Positions 1-10,606 of a stretch of 64,000 bases of DNA are shown here, one piece after another. The notes beneath the pieces were generated by a model that worked only from the letters and a program-made list of their open reading frames with translations, was not told the origin of the DNA and ran no database searches. Position 1 is the stretch's first letter. Each line of letters opens with the position of its first letter. The stretch is from Burkholderiales bacterium (GTDB taxonomy: Bacteria > Pseudomonadota > Gammaproteobacteria > Burkholderiales > Casimicrobiaceae). The position numbers were made by a program, and so were the translations under genes. Location: positions 124,001 to 188,000 of the forward strand of contig JADYZP010000039.1 in assembly GCA_020853025.1 (NCBI GenBank). The letters are read 5' to 3'.

Positions 1-1
1 T

Positions 2-1030
<1,029 letters not shown>

Positions 1031-1114
1031 CGCAGTACCGACGGAGATTGGTCGATGCGACCGCACCGCCCGCAATAAGGGCGAACCCTTGCCTGCGGTC
1101 GCGGTCGGACTTCG

Positions 1115-1693
1115 ATGGTCGCCATCATCGATGCGGCGGTTGACGCTACCGCGGATCCGCAGCCCCACGTACGCCTCTTCTACGCATGGGTGCCTGCAGA
1201 GTCCGTGCGCGCACGCTTCGCGGCGCTCGCGCGCGAGGTCGCCAGGCGCTGCCGGGGGCGGGCGATCTCCGGCGATCATGTGCACCTGACGCTGGCCTTC
1301 CTCGGTGATGTCGCTGCCGGATCGCTGCCGGCGCTGCGCTCCGTCGGGGATCGTCTGGCGCACGCCGGAGGCATTCTCGAGTTCGACACTCTGGGCGGTT
1401 GGCGGGCGTCCGGGGTGTCGTGGGTCGCGCCGTCGCAGGTCCCGCCTGGGTTGCTCGCGATGCATGCGGCGCTGCGCACCGCGCTGGTCGAAGCCGGTTT
1501 CGACGTCGACACACGGGCGTTCCGGCCGCATGTGACGCTCGCCCGACGCTGCATGCAGCCGCAAACGCGCGCCCGCTGCGCGTCGATCCAATGGCCGATC
1601 GAACGGCTTTGCCTGATCGCGTCGGAACTGAAGCCCGAAGGTCCCCGCTATATGGAACTCGCGGCGTGGCCGCTCGCGGTCACCGCAGACTGA
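1115..1693 (+). CDS. thpR: RNA 2',3'-cyclic phosphodiesterase (2H family)
   Basis: Small cytosolic enzyme of the LigT/ThpR branch of the 2H phosphoesterases, which opens 2',3'-cyclic phosphate RNA ends and can act in reverse as a 2'-5' RNA ligase in vitro. The 192-residue protein has both diagnostic HxTx motifs: HLTL at residues 57-60 and HVTL at 139-142, separated as the family requires. The size is typical. Its 3' end overlaps the convergent sulfurtransferase gene by 46 bp. The start ATG at 1115 is the first in frame; another start a few codons on is possible. The biological substrate in bacteria is not settled. Confidence 0.88.
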   Translation: MVAIIDAAVDATADPQPHVRLFYAWVPAESVRARFAALAREVARRCRGRAISGDHVHLTLAFLGDVAAGSLPALRSVGDRLAHAGGILEFDTLGGWRASGVSWVAPSQVPPGLLAMHAALRTALVEAGFDVDTRAFRPHVTLARRCMQPQTRARCASIQWPIERLCLIASELKPEGPRYMELAAWPLAVTAD

Positions 1694-2541
1694 TCCTCGT
1701 CGCCGACCGCGACGGGTCGCTCGGGGTTGGAGCACCATTCGCTCCACGATCCCGGGTACATGCGCGTGCCTGCGAATCCGGCCAGTTCCATCGCCAATGC
1801 GTTATGGCAGGCGGTCACGCCGGATCCGCACAGGTGCACAACGAGGTCCGCCGCCGCGTCCCCGAGCAGCGTCCCGAACTCTGCGCGCAGGAAAGCGGCA
1901 TGCTTGAAGGTTCCGTCGGGATTGAGGTTCTGGGTGAACGGACGATTGCGTGAACCGGGTATGTGGCCGGCGACCGGATCGAGGGGCTCGGACTCGCCTC
2001 GAAAGCGCGCCGGAGCGCGGGCGTCGACCAGCAAAAGCGACTGTTTCGCGAGGCTGGCCATGATGCCCGATGCGTCGACGGTGGGTGCCACACGGCGAAT
2101 CAGGAAATCGGCAGGCGCCGACGGCGAGATTTCGGTGGTGACCGCGCGGCCCTCGACCTGCCATTTGGCGTAGCCGCCGTCGAGGACCGCGGCGTGGTCG
2201 AAACCCAGCCAGCGCAGCATCCACCACAGCCGTGCCGCGTACATCCCGGGGCCCTGGTCGTAGACGACGACCTGTGTGTCGGAGCCGATCCCGAGGCGAG
2301 CGAAAAGCCGCGCCGCGGTCTCCGGTGCCGGCAGCGGGTGACGGCCGTTCTTCCCCGTTGTCGGTGCCGACAGGTCGCGGTCCAGATGCACGAATACCGC
2401 GCCTGGAACATGACCGATGCGAAACTGCGCGGCCCCCCAGTCGTCGGGATCCATGAGGTCGTGGCGCACGTCGCAGACGATCAGGTTCGGTGTACCTATT
2501 CGCGCGGCGAGTTGGTCGGTGCTGATGAGCGTGCTGAACAT
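1648..2541 (-). CDS. sseA: thiosulfate/3-mercaptopyruvate sulfurtransferase
   Basis: Two-domain rhodanese that moves a sulfane sulfur from mercaptopyruvate or thiosulfate to an acceptor. The 297 residues comprise an inactive N-terminal rhodanese domain (about 8-130) and a catalytic C-terminal one (about 155-280). The active loop reads CGSGVTAC with the persulfide-forming cysteine at residue 238; CGSG(V/I)TA is the form I associate with mercaptopyruvate-type enzymes, so SseA is preferred over thiosulfate sulfurtransferase. The last 25 residues form a loosely composed tail. It is convergent with and overlaps thpR. Confidence 0.9.
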   Translation of the reverse strand: MFSTLISTDQLAARIGTPNLIVCDVRHDLMDPDDWGAAQFRIGHVPGAVFVHLDRDLSAPTTGKNGRHPLPAPETAARLFARLGIGSDTQVVVYDQGPGMYAARLWWMLRWLGFDHAAVLDGGYAKWQVEGRAVTTEISPSAPADFLIRRVAPTVDASGIMASLAKQSLLLVDARAPARFRGESEPLDPVAGHIPGSRNRPFTQNLNPDGTFKHAAFLRAEFGTLLGDAAADLVVHLCGSGVTACHNALAMELAGFAGTRMYPGSWSEWCSNPERPVAVGDEDQSAVTASGHAASSI

Positions 2542-2646
2542 GGCAGGAGCCTGAATTCAAGTCAGTCGTTGGTAGTCGGTGGCGCCGGCGCACGCGCCCG
2601 CGCCCGCGCGACGCATCGCGCGCAGTCTACGCGGCACTGGTTCCCG

Positions 2647-3756
2647 CTACAGATGTGCGAGATGCTCGGCCATCCGCTGCCGGTAGAACTCGTGGAAGTG
2701 CTGCATGCCGTCTTCCATCGGCGACTGGTAGGGCCCGATTTCGTTCCTGCCCGAGGCGTAGAGCGCCCGGCGTCCCGCATCCATGCGCTCGGCGATCTCG
2801 TCGTCCTCCTTCGCCGTTTCCATGTACGCGGCCTGTTCGGCTTCGATGAATTCGCGTTCGAACAGCGCGATTTCCTCGGGGTAGTAGAACTCGACGATGT
2901 TGAGCGTGCGGTCGACGGCCTCCGGCACCAGCGTGCTGATCACCAGCACGTGCGGGTACCACTCGAGCATGATGTTCGGATAGTAGGTGAGCCATACTGC
3001 ACCGAGCTGCGGCAGTTCGCCGCGGGAATAGTCGAGTACTGCCTTGTGCCAGCGCTCGTATATTTGCGATCCGGGTCGCGACAGGCGGTTGTTGATGCCG
3101 ACGGTCTGCACCGAATACCAGTCGCTGAACTCCCATTTGAGGTCGTCGCAGGTGACGAATTGCCCGAGACCCGGATGAAACGGCACCACGTGGTAGTCCT
3201 CGAGGTAGACCTCGATAAACGACTTCCAGTTGTAGTTGACGCGATGCAGTTCAACGCGGTCGAGCTGGTAGCCCGAGAAATCGAAGTGCCTGACGCCCAA
3301 GGAAGCGAGATCGCTTGCGACGTCGCGCCGGCCGTCGAAGAGCAGGCCGTTCCAGTTCTGCAGCGGCGTGCGCGCCAGATTGGCGCAGGGCTTGTCGGCG
3401 AAGTGCGGCGCACCGAGCAGCGTACCTTTGAGGTCGTAGGTCCACCGGTGCACCGGACAGACGATATTGGACGCGTTGCCGCGGCCGTTGTACATGAGCG
3501 CCTGGCGATGCCGACAGATGTTCGACAGCAATTCGACGCCGTCGTCGTTGCGCACGAGCAGCTGCGACTCGCCGCGCGCCGCGAGCGCCTGGTAGTCGCC
3601 GATGTTGGGCACCATCCGTTCGTGGCCCACGTAGCCCGGTCCCTGCGCGAGCAGCAGCCGCTGCTCGGCTTCGAACACCCGGGGATTGCAATACCAGGAA
3701 ACCGGAAACTGCGTCGCAGATTGACGCAGACGGCGAGCCGTGGCGAGGTCGGACAT
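2647..3756 (-). CDS. Rieske aromatic-ring-hydroxylating oxygenase, alpha subunit
   Basis: Catalytic subunit of a Rieske non-heme iron oxygenase, 369 residues. The Rieske 2Fe-2S site is C81-x-H83 plus C100-x2-H103. The mononuclear iron site is seen as EDYHVVPFHPGL with H189 and H194. ATG at 3756 is chosen because a GAAAGG ribosome site sits just upstream; an earlier in-frame ATG at 3798 lacks one. No ferredoxin or reductase partner gene is adjacent, so electrons must come from elsewhere. Sequence style resembles the choline/carnitine-type branch more than classic ring dioxygenases, but the substrate cannot be told. It diverges from xseB-ispA-dxs. Confidence 0.88.
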   Translation of the reverse strand: MSDLATARRLRQSATQFPVSWYCNPRVFEAEQRLLLAQGPGYVGHERMVPNIGDYQALAARGESQLLVRNDDGVELLSNICRHRQALMYNGRGNASNIVCPVHRWTYDLKGTLLGAPHFADKPCANLARTPLQNWNGLLFDGRRDVASDLASLGVRHFDFSGYQLDRVELHRVNYNWKSFIEVYLEDYHVVPFHPGLGQFVTCDDLKWEFSDWYSVQTVGINNRLSRPGSQIYERWHKAVLDYSRGELPQLGAVWLTYYPNIMLEWYPHVLVISTLVPEAVDRTLNIVEFYYPEEIALFEREFIEAEQAAYMETAKEDDEIAERMDAGRRALYASGRNEIGPYQSPMEDGMQHFHEFYRQRMAEHLAHL

Positions 3757-3782
3757 CGCGGTATAACCTTTCGTCCCAATTC

Positions 3783-3796
3783 GGTTGCTAGCAACC
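3783..3796. promoter_or_regulatory. 14-bp perfect palindrome upstream of the Rieske gene
   Basis: GGTTGCTAGCAACC is its own reverse complement and lies 27 bp before the start codon of the Rieske oxygenase gene, followed by a CAACC-rich run. Position and symmetry fit an operator for a dimeric regulator. No regulator gene is adjacent, so this is a suggestion only. Confidence 0.35.
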
Positions 3797-3914
3797 AACC
3801 CAACCCAACAACCCGGGACGCTTACGGCTTTGCTCGTACGTTAAAGCCGCCCCGGACCGCTTTGCTAAGTCGGCCGCACGAACGTTCCGTCGAGGCCGCG
3901 TCGTCAGAAGTTGT

Positions 3915-3920
3915 TATAAT
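3915..3920 (+). promoter_or_regulatory. putative -10 element ahead of xseB-ispA-dxs
   Basis: A perfect TATAAT stands about 110 bp before the preferred xseB start. No good -35 hexamer is seen at the expected distance, so this is a weak promoter call. Confidence 0.3.
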
Positions 3921-4029
3921 ATGACGCTTTCTGCCATCAGGTCAAGACCTTAGCGTGCATTGTCGCAGTCGCGCAGCGCACGCCGCGCGCATGACGCCGG
4001 TCGACCAAAGCTACGCTACCGCACATCGC

Positions 4030-4272
4030 ATGGCCCCATCCGCGCAACCTCCAAAAGATTTCGAGTCGGCGCTGGCCGAACTCGAAGCCATCGTCGTTTC
4101 GATGGAGGGCGGCCAGCTTCCGCTGCGCGAATCGCTGGCCGCCTACAAGCGCGGCGCCGAACTGGTCGCGTTCTGCCAGGCGGCGTTGAAAGACGCGCAG
4201 CAGGAGATCGAAATCCTCGAAGACGGGGTGCTGAAACCGTTTACGCCGGAAGGCGCGGACAATGGAGCCTGA
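4030..4272 (+). CDS. xseB: exodeoxyribonuclease VII small subunit
   Basis: Small subunit of exonuclease VII, which degrades single-stranded DNA together with XseA (not in this window). The 80-residue product has the family core: DFESALAELEAIV, then MEGGQLPLRESLAAYKRG, ending in an acidic helix. Start ATG 4030 gives the normal length; an in-frame ATG at 3991 would add 13 unconserved residues. The stop overlaps the ispA start by 11 bp, the usual xseB-ispA coupling in proteobacteria. Confidence 0.92.
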   Translation: MAPSAQPPKDFESALAELEAIVVSMEGGQLPLRESLAAYKRGAELVAFCQAALKDAQQEIEILEDGVLKPFTPEGADNGA

Positions 4273-5149
4273 CCTCGCGTTTGCCGTATGGTCCGGCGAG
4301 CGCCAGCATCGCATCGAGGACGTCCTCCGGCGTGCGCTCGCATTCAATGACGGCGCGCCGCCGCGGCTTCTGGAAGCGATGCGCTACGCGGTGCTCGACG
4401 GCGGCAAGCGCGTGCGTGCGCTGCTCGCCTACGCGACCGGCGAACTGACCGGAGCCGCCCCTGCGGTCGTCGATGGCCCCGCCGCAGCGGTCGAAATGAT
4501 TCACGCGTATTCGCTGGCGCACGACGACCTGCCGAGCATGGACAACGACGCGCTTCGGCGCGGCAAGCCCTCGTGCCACGTGGCCTTCGGCGAGGCCATC
4601 GCGCTGCTCGCCGGCGACACGCTGCAGGCGCAGGCCTTCGCCGTGCTCGCCGCAGTGCCGATGCGCGATGTCGGCGCCGCATGCATGCTGCTCGCGCGGG
4701 CGGCCGGCGCTTGCGGCATGGCCGGCGGACAGGCGGTCGATCTCGCGCACGTCGGCACGCGAATGTCGGTCGCCGATCTCGAGACCATGCATCTGATGAA
4801 GACGGGTGCGCTGATCCGCGCGGCGATCCGACTCGGTGCGGATTGCGGCCGTGCACTCGGTGCGGACGAGGAAGCCGCGCTCGATGCGTTCGCGCGCGCT
4901 GCCGGCCTCGCGTTCCAGGTCGTCGACGACGTGCTCGACGTCGAAGGTTCCGCCGCGACGCTCGGCAAGACCGCGGGCAAGGACGCGGCGCAGGCAAAGC
5001 CCACCTATGTGACGCTGCTCGGGGTCGCCGAGGCGAAGCGTCATGCCGCGGCGCTGAACGAAGAGGCGCACCGCGCTCTTGCCGAGTTTGGCGGTGCGGC
5101 GCGACGATTGCACGAGATCGCCGACTGGATCACGCGGCGCACCCACTGA
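4262..5149 (+). CDS. ispA: (2E,6E)-farnesyl diphosphate synthase
   Basis: Condenses dimethylallyl and isopentenyl diphosphate to geranyl and farnesyl diphosphate, feeding ubiquinone, undecaprenyl and other isoprenoids. The 295 residues carry the first aspartate-rich motif [10 protein letters not shown] (D88, D89, D94) and the second one in FQVVDDVLD near residue 225, with GGKRVRALL (47-55) as the early substrate-binding segment. It lies between xseB and dxs, an operon that joins the first and a later step of isoprenoid synthesis. Confidence 0.95.
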   Translation: MEPDLAFAVWSGERQHRIEDVLRRALAFNDGAPPRLLEAMRYAVLDGGKRVRALLAYATGELTGAAPAVVDGPAAAVEMIHAYSLAHDDLPSMDNDALRRGKPSCHVAFGEAIALLAGDTLQAQAFAVLAAVPMRDVGAACMLLARAAGACGMAGGQAVDLAHVGTRMSVADLETMHLMKTGALIRAAIRLGADCGRALGADEEAALDAFARAAGLAFQVVDDVLDVEGSAATLGKTAGKDAAQAKPTYVTLLGVAEAKRHAAALNEEAHRALAEFGGAARRLHEIADWITRRTH

Positions 5150-5180
5150 CCGGCACCCGATCGGCACCGCGACCGTCCTC

Positions 5181-7067
5181 ATGTATCCGCTGCTCGAACG
5201 CGTCAACAGCCCTGCCGATCTGCGCACCCTCGATCGCGCGCAACTGCGCGACCTGGCGCGCGAGCTGCGCGCATTCCTGCTGCAGTCGATCGCGCAGACC
5301 GGCGGTCACCTGTCGTCGAATCTCGGCACCGTCGAATTGACGATTGCGCTGCACTACGTTTTCGACACGCCCGAAGACCGCATCGTCTGGGATGTCGGAC
5401 ACCAGACCTACGCGCACAAGATCCTGACCGGCCGCCGCGCGCTGATGTCGAGACTGCGCCAGTGGGAGGGACCCTCGGGATTCCCGCGCCGCGAGGAATC
5501 CGAGTTCGACACCTTCGGCACCGCGCATTCGTCGACGTCGATCTCGGCTGCGCTCGGCATGGCCCGGGCGGCGAAACTTCAGGGCAGGATGCGGCACGTC
5601 GTCGCGGTGATCGGCGATGGCGCGATGAGTGCCGGCATGGCATTCGAAGCGCTGAACAACGCGCAGGGCACGGACCTGCTGGTGATTCTCAACGACAACG
5701 AGATGTCGATCTCCGAGCCCGTCGGCGCGATCAACAACTATCTTGCGAAAATACTGTCGGGACGTCTGTACAACACCGTGCGTCGCGGCGGCAAGGAAGT
5801 TCTGGCCAAGCTGCCGCCGGTGCACGACCTCGCGCGTCGCTGGGAAGAGCACATGAAGGGCATGCTGCTGCCCGGCACGCTGTTCGAGGAGTTCGGCTTC
5901 AACTACATAGGCCCGATCGACGGCCACGACCTCGACACGCTGACGCGCACGCTTGCCAACGTCCGCGGACTGCCCGGGCCGCAGTTCCTGCACGTCATCA
6001 CCAGAAAGGGCTACGGCTATCCGAAGGCCGAGGACGATCCGATCCTCTATCACGGTGTCACGAAGTTCGACCCGGCGGTCGGCATCGTTGCCAAGCCGCC
6101 GGCGCGACCGGCGTACAACCAGGTCTTCGGCGACTGGCTTTGCGACATGGCGGCGGTCGACGAACGCATCGTCGGCATCACGCCGGCGATGCGCGAGGGC
6201 TCGGGACTGGTTCACTTTTCGCAGGAGTTTCCGGAACGCTACTTCGATGTCGGCATCGCGGAGCAGCATGCGGTCACCTTTGCGGCCGGACTCGCCTGCG
6301 AAGGGATGCGGCCGGTGGTCGCCATTTATTCGACATTTCTTCAGCGCGCCTACGACCAACTGATCCACGACGTCGTGCTGCAGAACCTGCCGGTGCTTTT
6401 CGCCATCGACCGCGCCGGAGTGGTCGGCGCCGACGGTGCGACGCACATCGGCGCCTTCGACATTGCTTACCTGCGCTGCCTGCCGAACATGACGGTGATG
6501 ACCCCCGCCGACGAAAACGAATGCCGGCAGATGCTCTACACCGGCAGCCTGCTCGGCACGCCGGCGGCGGTGCGCTATCCGCGCGGCAGCGGGCCGGGCG
6601 TGCCGGTCGAGGCGGCAATGCGCGCGTTGCCCGTCGGCCGTGGCGAGATGCGCCGGGAGTCGAAAAAGCGCACACAGCGCGTCGCGCTGCTCACCTTCGG
6701 GCCGATGCTGCATCCGGCGTTGGCCGCGGCGGAGGAGATCGACGCCACCGTGGCCAACATGCGCTTTGTGAAGCCGCTCGACGTCGGGCTGGTGGAGAAG
6801 CTCGCGCGCGAGCACGATTGCCTGGTGACCATCGAGGAAGGCGTGGTGGCCGGCGGTGCCGGGAGCGCGGTCGCCGAGGCGCTGGCAGCGGCGGGCATCG
6901 CGACGCCGATGCTGCACCTCGGCCTGCCTGACCGGTTCATCGATCACGGCGATCCGGGATTCCTGCTCGCGCAGGTCGGCCTCGACGCGAAGGGTATCGC
7001 GGCCGCCGTTCGTGCGCGTTTCGACACGCATCCTGGCGAAGCGTGGGCGAAGCCTGCTGCCGCCTGA
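5181..7067 (+). CDS. dxs: 1-deoxy-D-xylulose-5-phosphate synthase
   Basis: Thiamine-diphosphate enzyme that makes deoxyxylulose phosphate from pyruvate and glyceraldehyde phosphate, the entry of the MEP isoprenoid pathway. 628 residues, normal length. The ThDP/Mg motif is GDGAMSAG (145-152) continuing to LNDNEMSIS; the central transketolase domain has the activating glutamate in VGIAEQHAV; a C-terminal transketolase domain follows. ATG 5181 matches the family start ([15 protein letters not shown]). It begins 31 bp after ispA and is probably co-transcribed with it. Confidence 0.96.
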   Translation: MYPLLERVNSPADLRTLDRAQLRDLARELRAFLLQSIAQTGGHLSSNLGTVELTIALHYVFDTPEDRIVWDVGHQTYAHKILTGRRALMSRLRQWEGPSGFPRREESEFDTFGTAHSSTSISAALGMARAAKLQGRMRHVVAVIGDGAMSAGMAFEALNNAQGTDLLVILNDNEMSISEPVGAINNYLAKILSGRLYNTVRRGGKEVLAKLPPVHDLARRWEEHMKGMLLPGTLFEEFGFNYIGPIDGHDLDTLTRTLANVRGLPGPQFLHVITRKGYGYPKAEDDPILYHGVTKFDPAVGIVAKPPARPAYNQVFGDWLCDMAAVDERIVGITPAMREGSGLVHFSQEFPERYFDVGIAEQHAVTFAAGLACEGMRPVVAIYSTFLQRAYDQLIHDVVLQNLPVLFAIDRAGVVGADGATHIGAFDIAYLRCLPNMTVMTPADENECRQMLYTGSLLGTPAAVRYPRGSGPGVPVEAAMRALPVGRGEMRRESKKRTQRVALLTFGPMLHPALAAAEEIDATVANMRFVKPLDVGLVEKLAREHDCLVTIEEGVVAGGAGSAVAEALAAAGIATPMLHLGLPDRFIDHGDPGFLLAQVGLDAKGIAAAVRARFDTHPGEAWAKPAAA

Positions 7068-7146
7068 GCGCTGCGAGAAATCGGCGGGGAACAGGCCCGC
7101 CGCTCCGCCGGATCGCGCGATTCGCTACAATTGACGGCCAAACGCC

Positions 7147-7965
7147 ATGAACAAGCCCGAGCAACCCGGACGCCTGATGCCGATACCCGACACCCAATCG
7201 GGGACGGACGAACGCGAGCTCGCGATCGATCAGGTCGGCATCCGGGGCCTCAGGTACCCGCTCAATTTCGCCGATGACGACGGCGCCGGGCAGGCCACCA
7301 TCGCGCACGCCAGCGTCAGCGTCGCGCTGCCGGAGGACCGCAAGGGCACGCACATGTCGCGCCTGGTCATGCTGCTCGAGGAACAGGCGGCGCCAGGAGC
7401 CGAGCCACTGACCATCGCGCGGCTGCCTGAGCTGTTGCGGGACCTGGTTGCACGGCTCGACGCGCCGGGTGGGCGCATCGAACTCGCGTTTCCATACTTC
7501 GTGCGCAAGACGGCGCCGGTTTCGGGGGTGGCGAGCCTGCTCGACTACGAAGTGCGGTTGTCCGGCGAACTGCGTGACGGCCGTTATTCGGGGACCGTGA
7601 CGGTCGCGGTGCCGGTGACCTCGCTGTGCCCGTGCTCGAAGGAGATCTCGGACTACGGCGCGCACAACCAGCGTTCGACGGTGACGATCGCCGTTCGCGG
7701 CGGCACGCCGGTCAGCGTCCGGGAACTGCTGCGGATCGCCGAGGATGAGGCATCCTGCGAGCTCTTCGGCGTGTTGAAACGCGCCGATGAGAAATACGTG
7801 ACCGAACGCGCCTACGACAATCCGCGCTTTGTCGAGGACCTGGTGCGCGGCGTCGCCGCGCGCCTTGCTACCGATTCGCGTTTCGATGGTTTTGCGGTAG
7901 AGGCCGAGAACTTCGAGTCCATCCACAACCACTCGGCCTTCGCGCGCATTGCGCGGGGCATGTGA
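7147..7965 (+). CDS. folE2: GTP cyclohydrolase IB
   Basis: Metal-dependent GTP cyclohydrolase of the FolE2 type, first step of folate and, where present, queuosine synthesis. 272 residues; the zinc/substrate segment SLCPCSKEISDYGAHNQRS places the key cysteine at C161 or C163. The enzyme substitutes for FolE and is often used under zinc limitation, but no clear Zur box is seen. A TACAAT at 7126-7131 could be a -10. An in-frame ATG at 7177 is an alternative start. It follows dxs after 79 bp. Confidence 0.93.
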   Translation: MNKPEQPGRLMPIPDTQSGTDERELAIDQVGIRGLRYPLNFADDDGAGQATIAHASVSVALPEDRKGTHMSRLVMLLEEQAAPGAEPLTIARLPELLRDLVARLDAPGGRIELAFPYFVRKTAPVSGVASLLDYEVRLSGELRDGRYSGTVTVAVPVTSLCPCSKEISDYGAHNQRSTVTIAVRGGTPVSVRELLRIAEDEASCELFGVLKRADEKYVTERAYDNPRFVEDLVRGVAARLATDSRFDGFAVEAENFESIHNHSAFARIARGM

Positions 7966-8007
7966 CGGCGCGTCGCTGTCTCGACGGCGGACTCGGTCAG
8001 TGCCTTC

Positions 8008-8715
8008 ATGCGCCCCGTTGCCATTTTCCGTTTTTCCGCGACTTCGCCGCCCGGTCGCTTCGGCAACTGGCTGACGCAACAGGGCATTGCGTGGGAACTG
8101 GTGGCACTCGACCAAGGCGCGGCGGTGCCGGAGTCCACCGCCGCGTACTCCGGCATCGGCATGATGGGCGGCCCGATGAGCGTCAACGACAAGCTGCCCT
8201 GGGTCGCGCCGTTATGCAGCCTGTTGCGCGACGCGATGACCGATGGCACGCCGGTGATCGGCCATTGCCTGGGCGGGCAGCTGATGGCGAAGGCGCTCGG
8301 TGCGCGGGTCTGGCGCATGGAGCAACCCGAGATCGGCTGGATGCACGTCGAAGTCTGCGACCGCGACGCCAGGCGCGAATGGTTTAGTGGCTTGCCGCGC
8401 TTCGCGAGCTTCCAGTGGCACCATGACGCCTTCGATCTGCCGCCGATGGCTACTCGCATCCTGGCCGGCGGCCTGGCGGTCAATCAGGGCTTCGTCATCG
8501 ATGGGCGCCACGTCGGCTTTCAGTGCCATATCGAGATGACTCGCGAAATTGCCCTGTCCTGGTGCCAGTCTGACGCGAACGAACTGCCTGCCCGTTCCAC
8601 CGCGCACCGGCAAAGCGCCGCGGATCTGCAAAGCGATCTCGATGCGCGGCTCGCGGCACTCGGCGCGGTGGCCGACGGCGTCTACACGCGCTGGGCACAG
8701 GGACTGACGAGGTAA
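8008..8715 (+). CDS. class I glutamine amidotransferase-like protein
   Basis: Stand-alone GATase1 protein of 235 residues, resembling the glutaminase part of GMP synthase. The nucleophile elbow is GHCLGGQLMAKALG with C87, and the remaining triad is H174 and E176 in FQCHIEMT. No synthetase domain is fused, so the amido acceptor is unknown; relatives are annotated as GMP synthase-like or gamma-glutamyl-transferring hydrolases. The stop codon overlaps the mutL start in TAATG, so the two are translationally coupled. Confidence 0.82.
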   Translation: MRPVAIFRFSATSPPGRFGNWLTQQGIAWELVALDQGAAVPESTAAYSGIGMMGGPMSVNDKLPWVAPLCSLLRDAMTDGTPVIGHCLGGQLMAKALGARVWRMEQPEIGWMHVEVCDRDARREWFSGLPRFASFQWHHDAFDLPPMATRILAGGLAVNQGFVIDGRHVGFQCHIEMTREIALSWCQSDANELPARSTAHRQSAADLQSDLDARLAALGAVADGVYTRWAQGLTR

Positions 8716-10517
8716 TGCCCGCGATCCACACGCTGCCCGATCTGCTGATCAACCAGATCGCCGCCGGCGAAGTTGTCGAGCGGCCGGCCGCTGCGCTCAA
8801 GGAATTGCTGGAGAACGCGCTCGATGCCGGTGCGACGCAGATCGAGATCGACCTCGCAGCCGGCGGCGTCAAGCGCATCCGTGTCGCCGACAATGGTGCA
8901 GGCATCGAGCGCGAGGACCTGGCGCAGGCGGTTGCGCGGCACGCAACTTCGAAGCTGCGCTCGGTAACCGATCTGGAGGCGATCGCATCGCTGGGCTTTC
9001 GCGGCGAGGCGCTGGCGTCGATCGCGTCGGTGTCGCGGCTCGCGCTGACGTCGCGGGCTGCGGGGAGGCCGCACGCGTGGCGCATCGAGGTCGAAGGCGG
9101 CACGATGGCACCGGTGGCGCCGGCCGCGCTGGCCGCGGGCACCACGGTGACCGTCGACGAGTTGTTCTTCAACACGCCGGCGCGGCGCAAGTTCCTGCGC
9201 ACCGAAGCCACCGAGTGGGGCCACTGCGACGAGGCATTTCGCCGGGTCGCGCTCGCGCATCCGGCGGCCGCGTTCACGCTGCAGCACAACGCCGCCGTCA
9301 AGCATAGGCTGGTCGGCGGCGGCCGCCAGCTGCGTGTCGAACAGCTGCTGGGCGACGCATTCGTCGCGCATGCCGCGCGCGTCGACGCACACGCCGGCGA
9401 CGTGCAGCTGACCGGGTTCGCTGTGCGGCCCGCCTACTCGGCGCAGGGCGGCGGCCAGTACGTGTTCGTCAACGGCCGCTTTGTCCGCGACCGCGTTTTG
9501 CAGCATGCGCTGCGCGAGGCCTACCGCGACGTGCTGCATCACGACCGGGCACCGGCTTATGCGCTCTGGCTGACCATCGACCCCAGGCGCGTCGACGTCA
9601 ACGTGCACCCGCAGAAGATCGAAGTTCGCTTTCGCGATGCCGGCGGGATCCATCAGTTCGTGCGCCACGCGGTGGAACGGGCGCTCGCGGCAACCGCATC
9701 CGAACAGCCGCCGGTGTCGGCGGCCGAAAAGCTCGGGGTGGCGGCGGCGCAGTTGCCGCCGCCTGTGGGCGGCCGTGACACGTATCCTGCGCGCGGGTCG
9801 GGATTCGCGGCCGGCACGCGTTGGCAGGCGGCGCAGGCGTCACTGGCGGTTGATGCGTCCGAGCCGTCGGCCTTCTACGCCAGGCTCTTCGGCGCGCGCG
9901 GCGATGCGACGCCATCGTCGCTGCCGACGGACGAACAGCATCCGCTCGGCTTCGCCTTGGCGCAGCTCCACGGCGTCTACATCCTGGCGCAGAACCGTGC
10001 CGGATTGGTGCTGGTCGACATGCACGCCGCGCACGAACGTGTCGTCTACGAGCGGCTGAAGGCTTCGGCCGATCTTCGCCTGCCGGTGCAGCCGCTGCTG
10101 GTCCCCGCGACCTTCGGCGCCACGCCGCTCGAAATGGCGACGGTCGAGGAGAATGCGGATGCGCTCGCCGCGCTGGGCTTCGCGCTGTCGCCGCTCGGAC
10201 CCGGCACGGTGGCGGTCCGCGGCGTTCCGGCGGCGCTCTCCGATGCGGATCCGGCCGTACTGGCGCGCGCGGTGCTGCACGACCTCCGCGAGTTCGGAGG
10301 TTCGCAGGCGTTGGCCACCCGGCGCGACGAATTGCTGTCGACGATGGCCTGCCACGGGTCGGTGCGCGCGAATCGCACGCTGACGGTCACCGAAATGAAC
10401 GCGCTGCTGCGGCTGATGGAAAGTACCGAGCGGGGCGGCCAGTGCAACCATGGACGCCCGACGTGGTATCAACTCTCGATGGCGGATCTCGATCGCCTGT
10501 TCATGCGCGGGCGCTGA
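8715..10517 (+). CDS. mutL: DNA mismatch repair protein MutL
   Basis: Mismatch-repair matchmaker, 600 residues. The N-terminal GHKL ATPase shows NQIAAGEVVERP, ELLENALDAGAT and GFRGEALASI; a proline/alanine-rich linker runs about 320-405; the C-terminal dimerisation domain follows. That domain has D435-MHAAHERVVYE, matching the DxHA(x2)E(x4)E metal site, plus ACHGSVRA and QCNHGRPT (C577). These are the marks of MutL proteins with intrinsic nicking activity, found in bacteria that lack MutH. It is coupled to the amidotransferase and precedes miaA, a classic neighbour. Confidence 0.95.
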   Translation: MPAIHTLPDLLINQIAAGEVVERPAAALKELLENALDAGATQIEIDLAAGGVKRIRVADNGAGIEREDLAQAVARHATSKLRSVTDLEAIASLGFRGEALASIASVSRLALTSRAAGRPHAWRIEVEGGTMAPVAPAALAAGTTVTVDELFFNTPARRKFLRTEATEWGHCDEAFRRVALAHPAAAFTLQHNAAVKHRLVGGGRQLRVEQLLGDAFVAHAARVDAHAGDVQLTGFAVRPAYSAQGGGQYVFVNGRFVRDRVLQHALREAYRDVLHHDRAPAYALWLTIDPRRVDVNVHPQKIEVRFRDAGGIHQFVRHAVERALAATASEQPPVSAAEKLGVAAAQLPPPVGGRDTYPARGSGFAAGTRWQAAQASLAVDASEPSAFYARLFGARGDATPSSLPTDEQHPLGFALAQLHGVYILAQNRAGLVLVDMHAAHERVVYERLKASADLRLPVQPLLVPATFGATPLEMATVEENADALAALGFALSPLGPGTVAVRGVPAALSDADPAVLARAVLHDLREFGGSQALATRRDELLSTMACHGSVRANRTLTVTEMNALLRLMESTERGGQCNHGRPTWYQLSMADLDRLFMRGR

Positions 10518-10606
10518 CCGGGAGCCGTCGATCGGCGTTGCCGCAGTGAACAATGGCGCAGCGCTCATCGGGGCCTCGACACCGTTCATCCATTTCCGGC
10601 GCACCG

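Noticed and set aside
1963..3924. 653-codon open frame on the plus strand
   Set aside because: It runs antisense to the sulfurtransferase and Rieske genes, whose motifs are unmistakable; its product has no recognisable domain. Long antisense frames are expected at this GC content.
5130..7031. 633-codon minus-strand frame opposite dxs
   Set aside because: Pure antisense of dxs with skewed composition and no motifs.
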